A DNA stretch of 64,000 nucleotides from Saururus chinensis (GCA_035235625.1 CP141141.1:4888968-4952967); one strand, 5' to 3'. Shown: positions 37,901 to 51,290, counted from the first letter of the stretch. The notes: generated from the letters alone by a model not told the origin. Numbers and translations: made by a program.

Positions 37901-40900
37901 ATTTTGTTATATTCATGGGATGCCTTTGTGGCATGATCTCACCAAGATCTCGTGAGATCTTGAATCTTGCCATGTTGGCGGGATAAAATCTCAAGCCCAA
38001 GTTTCTTCTTTGTGACATTTTTTTTTTTTAAAATCCTGAACTTATGGATTGTGTACACAGTTCTTGCCAAGGTGTTGAGATAAAATTTTAAGTAGAGGAT
38101 CTCAGCCAACATCCTTTCCATTTTCGTCTTGTAAATTTCTTTCCCAAAAAATATTAGTTTTTTCCACCCAAAAAAGTCCTTTTTATAGATCATGTAGATA
38201 CTCCCTTCGTTCTGCTCTAATTGTGCAATCTGAAAAGAAGTATATATTAAGGCATGTGATTGTGACTGTACATCAGAATTCTGTGGCTTTGCGTCCATAG
38301 GGGTAACACATGCATGGAGCTGTGACTTCAGTCATCTGGGAGGAGCCAATATCCTTTGCAGAAGGCAGCACATGATGACCTTTCAAAATGCCAAATTAGA
38401 CATTTAAAGTTGGGACAAATTTGTTTTTGAAATCGGATGGGACGGAGGGAGTATATTGTTATGAACCCTAGTTAATTAGGGCTTCCCTTTCATAGTGTTT
38501 CCCAGTTTAGGTAGAATTCTATTAATGATATGTCTTATTTAAGGTAGGATTCTTATTCTCTATTATTTTCCTTTTTTAGAATTACTTATTAGTAGATTCC
38601 TAATTTAGATTTATTTCCTAGTTAGAGAAGGCTGAAGCCTATAAATTATGTACCCTGTACTGAACAGGGAAAATGATTAAGGAGTAAACTTGGTTAAAAT
38701 TTTCTTCCCCTCTTCCTAGCTCTCTCTCTCTCTCTCTATCCTCTTTCTCTTACGTACAACCCAGTTGTAGTAAAGATCTACAATATTGGTATCGGACTCC
38801 ATCTTTCAAGGCCGTCTCTTCCATGGCCTCCGGCACTTGCATACAACAGCAAAAGCGAGTGGCATCTGAAACTGCTGATTCTTCTGCCTCGCTGCCGCCG
38901 TGGCACAACGATCTTGCATTCATCACCAACTTGTAGACCTCCAACAGCAGTTTGCAGCTCAGGCTTTTGGTCTTCAGGTGGCCAACCAGCGCTTTAATGT
39001 TGCATTGGATGCGTTACACAACAAACTCGACGCCGGATTACACACGGAAAAGCATGAAGTTGTCGCCTCCCATGAACAATTGACTGGCCAGCTTCACCTC
39101 CTCTTCTAGTATCTCCACGACTTGCTGCCGTCGCCGACTCCTGCTTCTGTAACCCAGCTGGCACCACTAGTTTCTTTCCTGGCTGAACCACTGCCTCAGT
39201 CTGGGCAGGCGTCTTTGCAGGCAGCAACCAGCCCTCCGTTGACGTCTTTCCTGGTATCCCTTTTGCCACCAATGGACACCATGGCTGCTGACTCTGCACT
39301 GGTTTCGCCTCTCCTCTTTGGTACCTTTGGCGATAGCCCCTTCGCCGCCCTTTCCTCTGCCTCTGACGCATAGTTTCGCCCTGGTAGGTGTCGTTCTCTA
39401 AAGAGACATTGTTTCCCCTTTACTTTTTGCCACACAAGTTGCCACCTTGATTGCTCTAGCTACTATGCCGTCTGGGTTTTCTTCAGCTGATCGATCCTTG
39501 TCCGGGCAGGAGTAATGTTCTGCGTGTGTTGCTGGCCGAGCATGGATCCCTCGGTGAGCAGCAAGCTCCATCATCTCTGTTGCTCTCACTGCAGCCAGTG
39601 CACAACTGTTCACCCGGTCTTCCACCATCAGCTGGTCCAGCGTCAGCCTTTCCACCACAGTATGGGCTGTCTCCTTCAATCAGTTCCCCTTCCCTGTCCG
39701 GCTTGTTCGCAGCACCGCCTGGCAATGGCTCCAACGCCCTTTTGTAGGCCACTGGCTTGACCCTTCTGCCCAGTTGGGATCTGGATTCCTACTTCATGCA
39801 GGCAGTCCCTTCCATGGGGATCAATATTGGCTCCGCAATCTGCACGCCCCTGACCCGCATAATCCTCGTCTCACGGATCGGACAAACCCGCATGTGCCTG
39901 TCTTTTCAACTCCTATCAGTGCAACATATTATGTGGCATCTTTTCAGTCTTCTGGGCCCTTTATGACACCCGTGGTTCCAGCCCAGCTACCACATACCTT
40001 GTTTTTGCCAGCGCAATGGCCCTTGTCGGCTCTTCCACATGAGCACCCTCCATGCCTCTTTGTTCCCTTGACTAGGTTGCCCTAGGTTTCCCCATAGCTG
40101 CTCTCGTCACGTCGGCTTCCAATAGACAAGGATGACATGCATGGCTTGGATGACATTTTTCATAATGATCACTACTCGTGGATGGGGCCAACCTTATGAT
40201 GGTAATCACGAGGGAACTGTTCAAGCCCATCCAGCCCTCCTTACCTTTCCAATGTTCCACGGTGATGAAACGGATGAGTGGGTCTCATGTGCTTGTTGTA
40301 TCTCTCAATTCCACCATACTCGTGAAGCTAAAAAAATTGATATAGCTTCATTCCACATGGATGGTCGTGCCCTATGCTGTCTCGATCATTATCTCATCAC
40401 AATCCACGTGTTACGTGGGATAATCTTGAACAAGCATTGATTGTTTGCTTTGGGTCTTCTGCATATCAAAACTTTAACAAGTTACTTTCTCAGGTTCGCC
40501 AAAAGACTAATGCCCAAGACTTTGTGATGAATTTACAAAGCTGGCCAATCGGGTCTGCCCTTGGCCTGAAGATTCTTTAGTTGGAACCATTATTGGGGGA
40601 TTGCATGACAACATCACCAATGAGGTGGATACTCTAAACCCTCATACTTTATCTTAGGTTATTCGTGTCACTCGCACTTATGAAGAGAAAGTCAATAATC
40701 AGTGGCGTCACCTTCGGCTTCCTGCCTTGCACTCCTCTTCGAGTTTTCCTACCTCCACGTCCTCCACTACCAGTCTACCACAGTCCCTATTAAAAAGTTC
40801 TCAAGCTGAGATGACTCCTTGCCGCTCTAAGGGCTTGTGTTATAATTGCGACGAAAAATATACCCTTGCCACTGTTACAAAACCGTTCACATGTTTATTA

Positions 40901-43900
40901 GAGAGGATGAGGGCCCCATTACTGAGTTTGATGCAGATTTAGCCATGTTGGTCAATGACATCCATCCTATGATATCCTTCCATGCACATCAGGCTGTTGA
41001 TGCTCCTTATACCATGCGCATTAATGGTCAAATGGCAATAGGTACTTGTGTTGGTCGACACCATAAGCACTCATTCCTTCATCAACGAGGGAGTCGTCTA
41101 CACATTGGGGTTGACCATTTCCTATTGTTCTCCATTTGATGCCATGGTTGGTGATGGTGCCAAGCTCCGTTGTTTTGGCGTTTGTGGTGGTGCCACTTTA
41201 TTTGCCTAGGGTATCCCTATTACTGCGGACTTCTACCTTCTTCCTTTAAAGGGCATAGATGTGGTTCTTGGGATTGATTGGCTCCGTACCCTTGGTAAAG
41301 TTGAATGAAACTTAAATAAAATGCAACTCACTTTCCAACTTGCCGGTACAAGTGTTGTCTTATTGCCCAACCACAGGAGAAGTTGCACATTATTCAGCGC
41401 CTTGAGGACAAGGCCAAGCGGAAGCAGTGGTGTGGTGGATTGTTATGAACCCTAGTTAATTAGGGCTTCCCTTTCATAGTGTTTCCCAGTTTAGGTAGAA
41501 TTCTATTAATGATATGTCTTATTTAAGGTAAGATTCTTATTCTCTATTTTCCTTCTTTAGAATTACTTATTAGTAGATTCGTAATTTAGTTTTACTTTTC
41601 AGTTAGATAATGCCGAAGCCTATAAATTATGTACCCTGTACTGAACAGGGAAAATGATTAAGCAGTAAACTTAGTTAATTTTTCCTTCCCTCTTCCTAGC
41701 TCTCTCTCTCTCCCCTTTCTCCTATGTACAACCCAGTTGTAGTAAATATCTACAACATATATGCATGGATCAATGTATATGTATACACAATCTATTAGTT
41801 AAGGAAAGTATTTTTTTAAAATATAAGTGGAAAATTGAACCTTGGTATTTTATCCTAGTATTAGTGTTTATAGGTGTAAAATATACAACAATTTTACTTG
41901 TGAAATATTGTTTTTGTATTGTCGAGAACACTTTTCCAATCTCTCCAAGATCTCTATTTTTAGCCGACTGAGATAGAGACAAAACCGAGATGGCAATCCA
42001 TGCTTACATGCGCTATCCTATCAATCACTTTTCCTTAAGCTTGTTGCCTAGTTTTGGTTATTTAAAATGAGACCTTTGATTGTCCTTGCTTGGTGAATTC
42101 TACTATATGGTGGTTTCTTTAGTTCATTTTCTTCCTTCTAAGTAATTTGTAAACTTAGGCATGGCATGCAATTTTGCAGTCATAAAATAGTAAGAATGGG
42201 TAGTTATCTTCTAAAAGATTTTTTTATTGTCTTTTGTTAGCCCAAGATTTGAAAGATCTTATCAATCCTTTTCGCGCTCTTTGTAAGCAATTGTGACATG
42301 TGTCTTTCATTTGAGCACAAAAGAAACAGTGTGTTTATATGTGTAATTTTCTATGTTTGTTTCAAATATAATTTCTGTTTAAGTAACATGGCTACTCATG
42401 CTCCAAAAAGAGAAAACATATAAAATGCATATGATTTAGTACTAAGGTATCAGGAGAGTAGGAGATAAATAAGGGCTGCTATAGACCAGATACCACTTAG
42501 ATCCAGATCTCGGCTGGACTGAAAATGTGTATGAAAACAGCTCCAAATTCTGTTCTGTGTTTGAGTACAGATTTGTATGCAGTTCCGAATTTGGATTTAC
42601 AAATGACTTGCTAAAGCTACTATCTGCTTATGTCTACTCTTGTTCATTTTAAACATATTTACCAGAGTTAAGATATGACGTAATAAGTAATCCATGATTT
42701 TGAAAATTTGTTCAATAGTCCTCTTACCTAGAAGTTATGAGATTTTATTTATTTAGATCTCTTCTTTAATAGCACGTTTAATTCATGATGATCTCATTTT
42801 ATCCATAGGTAATGCTGATGGAATGGGAAATTTAAGAAAGGAGGAGCTTTATAAAGCATGTGCAGTTCTCAAGGTACATGCCATCTTTTTTATCATGTTA
42901 AGATTAAGATACGGGTCTATTCACCAACCTTTTGATATATATTCTTTGTTTGCAGGTCCCTTTTCAACACATTAAAGTCCTAGATCACCCTGATTTCCAG
43001 GTAAGTTGTATTTTTCTAGCTGAATATTTTGAGGTAAAAAGAACACAATCCAAAGTGTTGTCTCACATTATCCTATGATTAGGATGGTTTTGGTGAAGTA
43101 TGGAGTCATCAGTTACTTGTGAAGATTGTGGAAGATGAAATTATATCTCGAAATGCTAACATGGTATGATAATTCTGAACAAGTTATTTTCACTTATTTT
43201 GTTTTTTTTTGTTTTATAAATTTTTAGTAATTTTATTAAAGCATAGGCTAGGCCTCATAGATTCTTAGAAATGACATCTTGTTTTGTTTTCTTACTATAT
43301 TCCTAGTTTGATTGACATTTTTCTCTCCTTTCAAGTTTTTCAAATTGAATCATTTAGGATGATATACATTCACTTCTTCATGCATTGACAAGTACTAACA
43401 GAACTGGTGAGGATTGGTTATTTACAGCGGGTGAGGAAAGGATCAAAGGAAGGCCAAAGAGCTTTGATTAAGTAATGAGTGATGACTCAATCAGAAAAAA
43501 ACAAGCAATTAGTGATGACATGATGTGCATTAAATTGAATATTATTAGATAAAGCAGGACAATGAAGCATGTTCTGTTTTACTGATCTAAAATAATTGTA
43601 ATTAGATCATTGATTTGCTGCTAATTTTGCAAATTTCACTTCATTTAATAGATGAAATTGAAAGAGTAGATAGCCATTTCTTCAGCTGTTTTACATGCAC
43701 ATACAAATTTGAATTTTTTTTATTAAGAATGTGTTTTTGATTTTTGTAAAATCTAGTTATGTGGCTAGACCTTTACAGAATTGAGGAGGGTGGAAATAGA
43801 ACTGGTGAGATAGATGGCACACAAAGTTTGGCACCATCTGGGAGTCCTATTTAATCACTTGAGTCGGCTATTTCAGTAAATAATTTTTTTTCAGCTCTGT

Positions 43901-46900
43901 TTATGCTGAAAAGTTATTCTGAGGGTGCTTATGCTACAGAGTCACAGATTGATGTGAACTTGTTCTGTCCATCTATAAGTCTTCTTTGTTGCCTCATGGT
44001 GCCCATGAAAGAGGCAGTGCTCTTCTATTTTAATGTTCATAGTGTATACAACAGGTTTCTTCAGTAGAGCACCGGTGGCAAGGCTTTTTAAATGGCCATT
44101 TGATGTAAAAGCAGAATCATATAAACCTAAATTTGAATAACTTAGAAGAGAAGATGATTATTAATTAATATTGGCCAGGAGAAGAAGAGCATAGGTGGAT
44201 TTAAAATTAAGGGAAATTGAGAAGAACTGGTTGAAAAGAGAAGTAATAATCGTGGAAGAGGAAGAAAAAAAGAGACTGGAGAAAGAAGTAGTTAACTCAA
44301 TGTTTATATATCAACAGTGTTATAAAGACAATTCTGTAAATGTTAACGGCCAAAAAATAGAATAGAAAGGCAATACTGTGAATGGTTCTATCTTCTGCAA
44401 AGAAGCCGTATGGATCACTATTGAGACAAAAAAATTTCAAATATTGCATACAAGTATAAACTACCAATTGCAAAGTATTTTCCTCAAATAAAGCACTTGA
44501 GTGACTTTCGTCCTAGTAGGGCTTAAGATAAGCGTAAACATTTGGGGAATAATTTGGGTGAATATTGGAAGAAATTGTAGGTGAGGAGAGTAGATACAGA
44601 AGTCTAGACGAAGAGGCGAAAGAAATAGCGTTGAGAGGAGCATTTAGATGGAAGGGGAGAATAATTGATGAAAGCTTAGGCTGGATTGACGCGGAGAAGG
44701 TTAGTTAGATGTAAGGTTGAGCCAACGAAAAATTTCTAAATTCTATTTCATTCATTGACTGCTGAGATTAGGACTATGACTTACAAAAAATAGAAATCCT
44801 AAACGGGCCTAATTAAGTAGACTAAAAAGCCCATTAATACTAATTAAATAAAAATTACACTTACCTCCACTAATAACATAACTCAATTAATAATAAAGTA
44901 ACCCTACCACTAATGGGCATCTAACGGGCCGTAACACATTTTTACTAATTAAACTAACGACAGGATCCAAACAACCTAGTATAAATTTTGCTGATGTTAC
45001 AATGTGAGTCACATTGGTTTGTTCTGTAGTCAATCACTCATAAATGAGAGTTTCTTTTTTTATTGAGTGTGATGTAAATAAAGAAACGACTAACAGCATT
45101 GGGTATTAGGTCTGCTTCCTTGCTGTGTAAGGCGCCAAATTTGAAATGTATGGTGGAAGTTCAGTAAAGAGAGAAGTGAACGGGGTTAGCATTATATTGT
45201 ATGCCTATATATGTAAATAATGTGGTATTCCTCATCAAATACCGCATTACGTGTGGCAAACTAATAATAGACAAAATAAAGAAGGTGATTTAGCTTTTAG
45301 CCTATGCTTGCTAGTTACTTATCTGTTTTAAGATGTAATGTTTGTATTTTCTCTTCCCAGCTAATTACCTTTGACAAATATGGAATTTCTGGTCATCCAA
45401 ACCACTGTGATGTGCATCATGGAATCCGGTGAGATGAATTTATCGTTAATTTCTTATTTGTTAGGGTACATTGACATAAACTGAGAAATGTTTTTTCTTT
45501 AACTACTTCCCTAAACAAAATTAATGTCTCACCTGACCTTTAGTGATTGGGCACTCAGGATTCTATTAGTTGTTGCATCTAAAACCTGTTAGGGAATAAT
45601 AAAGAACTGGGAAGTTGGAAGTGCAAGTGTTAATTTAGTAAAAGGGGAAGAAGAAAAGAGTCCATTCAAATTGGACAGATAACTTGTTGATTATAAAGCA
45701 GCGAAAGGAATTAGGGATCTATTTATTTATTTTTTCTTGGTTAGATATGAGGTATTATTATGTCCTGCACAGAAGAAAAAGGAATTGATCATCAATGAAT
45801 CTAAATATTATGTGTCAAAGCTGCTGCATATTTCTATATTGTAACTTGAATTTGTAGTCTTTCTTTTATTCATATACCTTGTATGAAAGTGCTTGTTAAA
45901 ATAAGTACTGCAATGAAAACATAAATGAAATTTTTTTAGGTGTACCCTTAATGCCAAGTCCCATTTGACTTCGACAATGTTATATATGATGTTGATCTTT
46001 TATTCTGTGATATCGAACACTAATATAAGGAATCCTGATGCTTAATATGTTGACTTTTTTAATTCAAGTGATAATAAAGGCTGGGAGGTGCACTAAAGTG
46101 TGATGGTGATGGAGGATCAAGGATTGCATCGAAGAATTGGCCATGGTGAATGAGGATCCTAATTGCAAATTGATAACCTATAATAAGTAGCTTTATAGTT
46201 TTGTTATGATGATAATCAAACTGGACAAAAATTAGGTGTTTGTTTGTGGGTGGGGTGGGGTGGGGGGAATAATTGTATTATCTCACAATTTTTCTTGTCT
46301 TATTTTTTTGTAGTTTTACAAATGTCGTCAAGTTTTGTGTAGATAGATTGCTATCTACATCCTAGCCCTTTGGTTCTTATGTGCAGATTGATGTAGTGAC
46401 GTTGTTTGTTCTTTATGATTTTTCTAACAGCTTGCTGTTACGCAACAAATCAAGAAGTCTAGAAGTTTGGGAACTTGTATGTAATTTTCTTAGACTCTCT
46501 ATTAATCTATATATAATATTTTTTGAAGCAATTATAGGGCATATATAACATCACTTCTTATTTCTCTTATTTGTGCTCAAATCTTTAATTAAGGTTAGAA
46601 ATGTAAGTATTTATCTTTGCAGAATTTGTACTTGAAGTTCTTGTACTCTGATTACGTTTAAAAGAATATCTGTATTTGAATGAAATATCGTTATACCAGT
46701 TATATGGTCTGTATGATCCAAGAACTATTTGGGTGCTTAAACATACATAATATATCCTGAAAAAAATGTGTGGATGACTGTCATGGATGTATAGTTCTAC
46801 AATGGGATTCCATTTCTGATTTGTTTGTTTGTTGAGGATCTACTGTAAAGTGTGGTGCTATAAGTAAGTAAGGTAGTTTCTGAAATAAAAGTTCTTTAAA

Positions 46901-49900
46901 TTGCATATGCTGTATCTAGTACTAATCTGAGGAGTTTATGTAGTTGTTAACAAGTTATTACCTCTTTTTTACAGCATTATGGTGTTTTTTTTAAAAAATA
47001 TTAATATGTTCACAGGTTAGTACGAATATTCTGCGTAAATACAGTGGACCGTTGGATATGTGGTTGTCATTTCTTGGGGTTCGCTGTCATACAAGACAAC
47101 AGCTGTGTTGTCTGGTGAATATGTTTCCTCATAAAAGCTTTCAGGCAATGGCACAACATGCGAGCCAATGGATTTGGTATGTATATCCTTCTTGCTTCCT
47201 TGCTGCTTGATGACTGTGATTATGCTCGATGCAATGTGGAGAGCTCCTAAATTTACAAAATCTAACTGAAATATAGGTTGTAACTTGTAGCTTGAAAATA
47301 AATACAGGATTTTAGCAATACGTCCAAATTGCTAAAGCATGCTGTCTTGGGAGCGGATACTTGTTTCACTGTCTTTGTTTTGGTAAAAGAAGAGACATAG
47401 ATAAAAAGAAAAGGGAGAATGAAGGAAAGGAAAGGCAAATCCCTTTCTCTGGTTGTGAACAAATAGTATGACTTTCAGTTTCACACATCTGTTTACAGAA
47501 ATTAAATGTGATGCTGATCTGAGGACTAGGTCATTTCACCGTGGAGCATTTTAATTAGTTGAATCAGAGTGAGAGACTATTAGACCCTGCCAAATATCTG
47601 TTGTCCTCTCCCCGTGTAAAGACTGAAGTCATTTAGTGGGGGTGCACCCAGTCTGCATTCCTTTTTCCCCCTTCTCAAAGTGGAGAAAATTTTGTTACAT
47701 AAAAAATATCTACTTATTTACAGTTTTGGGAACTAAGAAATCTGCACACCATATTTTGTGTTGCATACCAAACAGTGGAAATTGTGGGCTCCACCACATT
47801 TTCTTTATTTTTCACTCTTTCAACAACTGAATAAGGGTAGGTCAAGTTTATATAGGTGCGAACAAATTAGGCTGGGGTATATCTGGTGCGAAAAATGGGG
47901 TATAATAGCTTGGAGCAGTACCAATTCAAAAAAATAGGTTCTGGACAATCCTACGGGAATTTTTATCACAATGGATGGAGATCTGTAGGCTGGCTTCCAG
48001 TTGGTGAAATGGACTTAAATTGGAGTAAGATGTATGGGTGGAAGCTAACTCATGGTCCGCAAAGAAGTTAACCTCTGCTCAGATCAACGGCAAGACCAGC
48101 ATGCAGTTCTTTTCTTTGAAACAAGGGCAAAGACATTTAACTTCCAACTGCATTCATTCATTTGGAAGCTTAATCAGCAGCAGGCATCTGCATAAGCGAG
48201 CATTTAGACTTGCCTAAATTGGATTGAAAATTTTAAAAAGTGAATATCTTTGGATTAAGAGATATGCTGTCAGATCAAAAGAAAAAAAAAAGGAGAGGGT
48301 GTATGGAATCACGGGTGGTAAATCAAAGGAACTGTGGGGAGAAGTGGCAACAATGATTGAGTGATTTAGGGTATTGGCAGTGATTGAGACATCTTTTTTT
48401 AAGGGGCACAGCAATGGAAAACTGGTTGTGAGGAAAAAGAGGTAATTGTAAAAGGGAATGAGGGAAGTAGAGGAAAAAGATGATTGAGCCATTGAATGAG
48501 TGGGGTAGGGTAGAGTGGGCAGTTGAATTAATGTGTGTGGGTAGTGGGTATGGGCAAGTGTAAGTGGCAGACACTGATCTTCGTGGACATGGACAACTAT
48601 TTGTTTGCATCTGTGACCTCCTATTGAGGTGAACAGGAAAAGCTTGTCCGTGTCTGCATCTGTGTCTGTTGTGATCAGGTAAAATTGTCTGCCCTATTTA
48701 TATACTGACAAGGACATGGATGGACATGCGTGAGCAGCTCTTCGACCTCAACAAGCTATCCTTATCAGAAAGCAAAGTTGGTCATCTTCGGGCCAGCAAC
48801 AAGCAATAAACTAACAGTTGTTGAAGCAATAGCGATCACTAGAAGAGACGAAGTAGCAGCTGTTGCCGGAAAGGAGAGGTCATCGTAGTAGATGAAGGGG
48901 ATGAACACAACACCTGTTGCTTGAGTTGATAATTGGCATCATGGCAAAACTTTACAATCATTTGAGGCAGAACAAAGATGTAAATTTTCTTGGCTTTGAA
49001 CAGAGCGGGGACTTGGTCTTCTTTAGCTTTCTATGGCTTGGTCATGAGGGAAATGGGAAGGAAGACAAGAGAGGATAAGGAAGAAAGATAAACTCTTGCA
49101 GTCCACAATGAGGCCTCCACTGGAATCCTCACCAAATGGAGAGAAGGCTGCCTGAATCTGCATGAAATGCTTGTGGATTAAGCACCATGTAAAGGAAGCT
49201 ATTCACAGAGATTCACACTAATAAAATTCAAAGCAATCGTCTTCTTCACTGATGAAAGCTTAGGCCTTTTTTATAGGCTTACAAAGGAGTTCTACTAGGA
49301 AAGAAAATAGTGGGAAACAAAATTACACAACTGACGTAGATCTTGTGTCTATTAGGAATATATCTAAATAAATACTGTATATGAACTTTCCTATTAAAAC
49401 TCAACTCAATTGTAAAGTAATAAAAATCATGGTAATTTTTAAATGGAAATCCTTATTAAAATAAAATTCCTAAATAAGCAAAGAAAAACCAAATTATCTG
49501 TATTTGCATGTGATGTTCCGCATCACATTTCTGGTTTTTTATTGCTATGATTAGAGATACAGTCGGTTTTTATCTTCTCACGCATTCTTCACACTCTTAT
49601 CTCCAATGCATTGTCATGATTCCAGATCAATAAGAGCATTGCTGGTTGAAAATTGAACGGTCAACATATAGAACTTTCCCTTCAATTCAATTGGGATGTC
49701 TTTCAAAAAGGACTTTATATGCTACTCTTTCCTTAAACCAAGTTGTGTTCATTCTGTAAGATGCATCCTCATTCATGTCTCCTTGTATTATTCTAATCTT
49801 CTAATCCCAAACATCAAATAGGTTTTGTCTAGTTGTCATTTGATCTTCTAATCTAACCTTTTTAAAAATCTTAGTGTGCTGTCACTAAAATTACATTAAT

Positions 49901-51290
49901 GTACTCATTTTTAATCTTCCTTATTTTTAAAATTCTTCAATTTCAGAGCCTCTTTAAATTGCAAATAATTTTTTTTCTTGTGGACTAAAATATTGTAATT
50001 TTTTCAAATAATGGATTTAATAGAGAGTCTACTCTTTACTTTATCCAAGTGGTCTTCATTCTGTGGGCTGTGTTCTAATTTATGTCTCTAGTGTATAATG
50101 CTCATCCCAAATATCAAATAAGTTTTGTCTAGTTCTCACGTGATCCTTTAATTTAACCTTTTTAAATCTCTTAGTTTATTGTCACTAAAATTGCATTAAT
50201 ATACTCATTTTTTGTCTTCCTTCTATTTAAAATCCTTCATGTTAGAGCCTCTTTAAATTGCAAATAACTTAATACTCAGAATAATTTTTTATCTGGTGGA
50301 CGAAATTATTTTTTTTCTAATAGTGGATTTATTAGAAATAAAATTTTATTATAGATTCTGACACAATGTTTTGGAAACGAATTCTAATGGTGAAAGAGAC
50401 AACCTATTGCTAGGTTAAGCCCATATGCCCAACACGTTTTGCAAGAGTGGCAACCTTCCACTGAGTTTGCACATGTTGGCAATTACTATGAGATTTGCTT
50501 TGGGTGTTGGAAGTAACATGGGATGAGATATTAAATTTTTTGTTTAAAACACGTGAGAAGTATATTGAGTGTTGTTTTCAGTGAGGAAAGAGGAAAAGAG
50601 ACTGCAAGTTTGATTATGACCATGAACTAGTACTAAATTTAAGTCGTTGCAAATAACTTCACTCTTTGCTGGGCGATGGAGTTAATAGCATGTAAGGTGG
50701 ATTTATGCCCATATGAGTTTGACCGAGTACTAACTATAATGGAGCCTTAACAGGTACGGATTTGAATAGAGTGAACCCAGAGTTAACCTGTTTGTTTTAA
50801 AACGTGAAAAAATTATTTCTGGTTTGTTGGCTGTAAGTTCACGTTTATAATCCTTTTTTCTTGCCTTCATTCTTTAAACATAAAAAAGGGAGGTAGGAAT
50901 GTCATGATGTGACGGAAGGGCCCCTAAATCTTGCAAATTATCTAATGTGGAAGTTTCTTAATGTTCTTTCCCCTAAAATGGAAAACTAAAGCTCTGTACC
51001 TTAACAGTAATGGATTTGTTGAATGTGGTAGGATGCTTTCACTTGCTGTGATAATCATCAGACTGTTCACTTAGTTGGATAATTTCTTGTAATTTTATTG
51101 AAAATTTTTTTTAATGTACTCAATGCCTTGGTATGAGCGGCCTTTTGTTCTCTTTCTTTTATATGTGCTGATGGGAGTTTATCGTTCTTTTTGTTTTTTT
51201 ACCTTTTTTAACTTTTTCAGGTTCCGGAAGTTGTTTGTGGCATTCTCCAGTTACACTTACGTAAACACGCTTAGGAAAATCTGTGTATAA
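34903..51290 (+). CDS. PIGL: N-acetylglucosaminyl-phosphatidylinositol de-N-acetylase (PIG-L/GPI12 family)
   Basis: The predicted enzyme removes acetate from GlcNAc-PI, the second step of GPI-anchor synthesis at the ER. Coding exons: 34903-35011, 35113-35173, 36761-36831, 42809-42873, 42956-43000, 43083-43163, 45361-45428, 46431-46476, 47016-47176, 51221-51290. All junctions are GT-AG with matching phases and total 777 bases, giving 258 residues, the family's usual length. Residues 4-24 form a hydrophobic N-terminal anchor. AHPDDE at 50-55 and SGHPNHCDVHHG at 154-165 are the metal-binding and catalytic motifs of the PIG-L/LmbE fold. STGNADGMG and WIWFRKLFVAFSSYTYVN near the end are also typical. 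The ATG at 34903 was chosen because it gives the anchor and the exon phase. Introns of 5977, 4044 and 2197 bases hold transposons. No break was found. Confidence 0.94.
35560..36330. repeat. direct duplication in PIG-L intron 2, split by a foldback element
   Basis: 35580-35760 and 36150-36330 share blocks such as GTGAAATAGTATAA/ACGAAATAGTGTAA, CGGCTTGGCGTATAGTAGG, a TGATGCAT-type block, and AAGCAGC(A/G)TT followed by GCATGTTTA. The foldback element at 35769-36104 lies between the two copies. Confidence 0.75.
35769..36104. mobile_element. foldback MITE, about 335 bp
   Basis: The two halves are inverted copies of each other over about 150 bases each: left GCAACCAAACCTGAAGAGGT, right the reverse complement of CTCTTCGGGTTTGGGTTGTG, and so on through TGTCCACACAAG and AACATCAAACAAATAGG. 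There is only a short central loop. Family and target duplication unassigned. Confidence 0.8.
36420..36605. repeat. ~90-bp tandem duplication in PIG-L intron 2
   Basis: Two adjacent copies each contain GGTAATTTAAAG or GAGTAATTTAAAG, AAAATGTGAGTTGT, CTTTTTTGGAGCC and CTTATTTGACTG. Confidence 0.85.
38201..38451. mobile_element. Stowaway-type MITE
   Basis: 251 bases with inverted ends CTCCCTTCGTTCTGC and the reverse complement of GGGACGGAGGGAG, flanked by TA on both sides. This is the CTCCCTCCGTCCC end typical of Stowaway/mariner-type MITEs. It lies in PIG-L intron 3, and its right TA forms part of the target site of the next element. Confidence 0.82.
38457..38785 (+). repeat. 5' LTR of the gag-protease element
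   Basis: 329 bases. Contains a CTCTCTCTCTCT run and CCCTGTACTGAACAGGG, shared with the 3' copy. Confidence 0.9.
38823..41330 (+). pseudogene. gypsy gag and aspartic-protease-like region, broken
   Basis: Reading from ATGGCCTCCGGC at 38823 through several frame changes: a Gln- and Ser/Pro-rich N-terminus; the gag core at 40200-40440 (LTFPMFHGDETDEW and KKIDIASFHMDGRA); a second gag part at 40440-40690 with LSQVRQKT and EEK; a zinc-knuckle-like CYNCDEK at about 40838; then a protease-like stretch with MRINGQ and, further on, ITADFYLLPLKGIDVVLGIDWL at 41220-41285. The Asp-Thr-Gly triad is not recognisable because of a frame change near 41050. It cannot make a full product. Confidence 0.8.
41441..41757 (+). 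repeat. 3' LTR of the gag-protease element
   Basis: 317 bases, almost identical to 38457-38785 apart from a shortened CT run and scattered substitutions. Preceded by a G-rich stretch (GCAGTGGTGTGGTGGA) that serves as the likely polypurine tract. Confidence 0.9.
49718..50340. repeat. ~310-bp tandem duplication in PIG-L intron 9
   Basis: Copies at about 49718-50027 and 50028-50335 share GTTTTGTCTAGTT, TAACCTTTTTAAA, TTGTCACTAAAATT and AGAGCCTCTTTAAATTGCAA in order. Divergence is moderate. Confidence 0.85.

Larger units (their letters stand above)
38452..41762 (+). mobile_element. 3.3-kb gypsy element with gag and protease only
   Basis: Two LTRs, 38457-38785 and 41441-41757, start TGTTATGAACCC and end TCTACAAYA. 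They enclose 2.65 kb and are flanked by a perfect 5-bp duplication, TATAT (38452-38456 and 41758-41762). A primer site like TGGTATCGGA follows the 5' LTR. The internal region runs through gag and protease pieces and then meets the 3' LTR: no reverse transcriptase, RNase H or integrase is present. It lies in PIG-L intron 3 in the sense direction. The two LTRs are nearly identical, so insertion is fairly recent. Confidence 0.88.

Noticed and set aside
47886..48071. 61-codon plus-strand frame in PIG-L intron 9
   Set aside because: Not in phase with flanking exons, and the neighbouring exons join perfectly without it.
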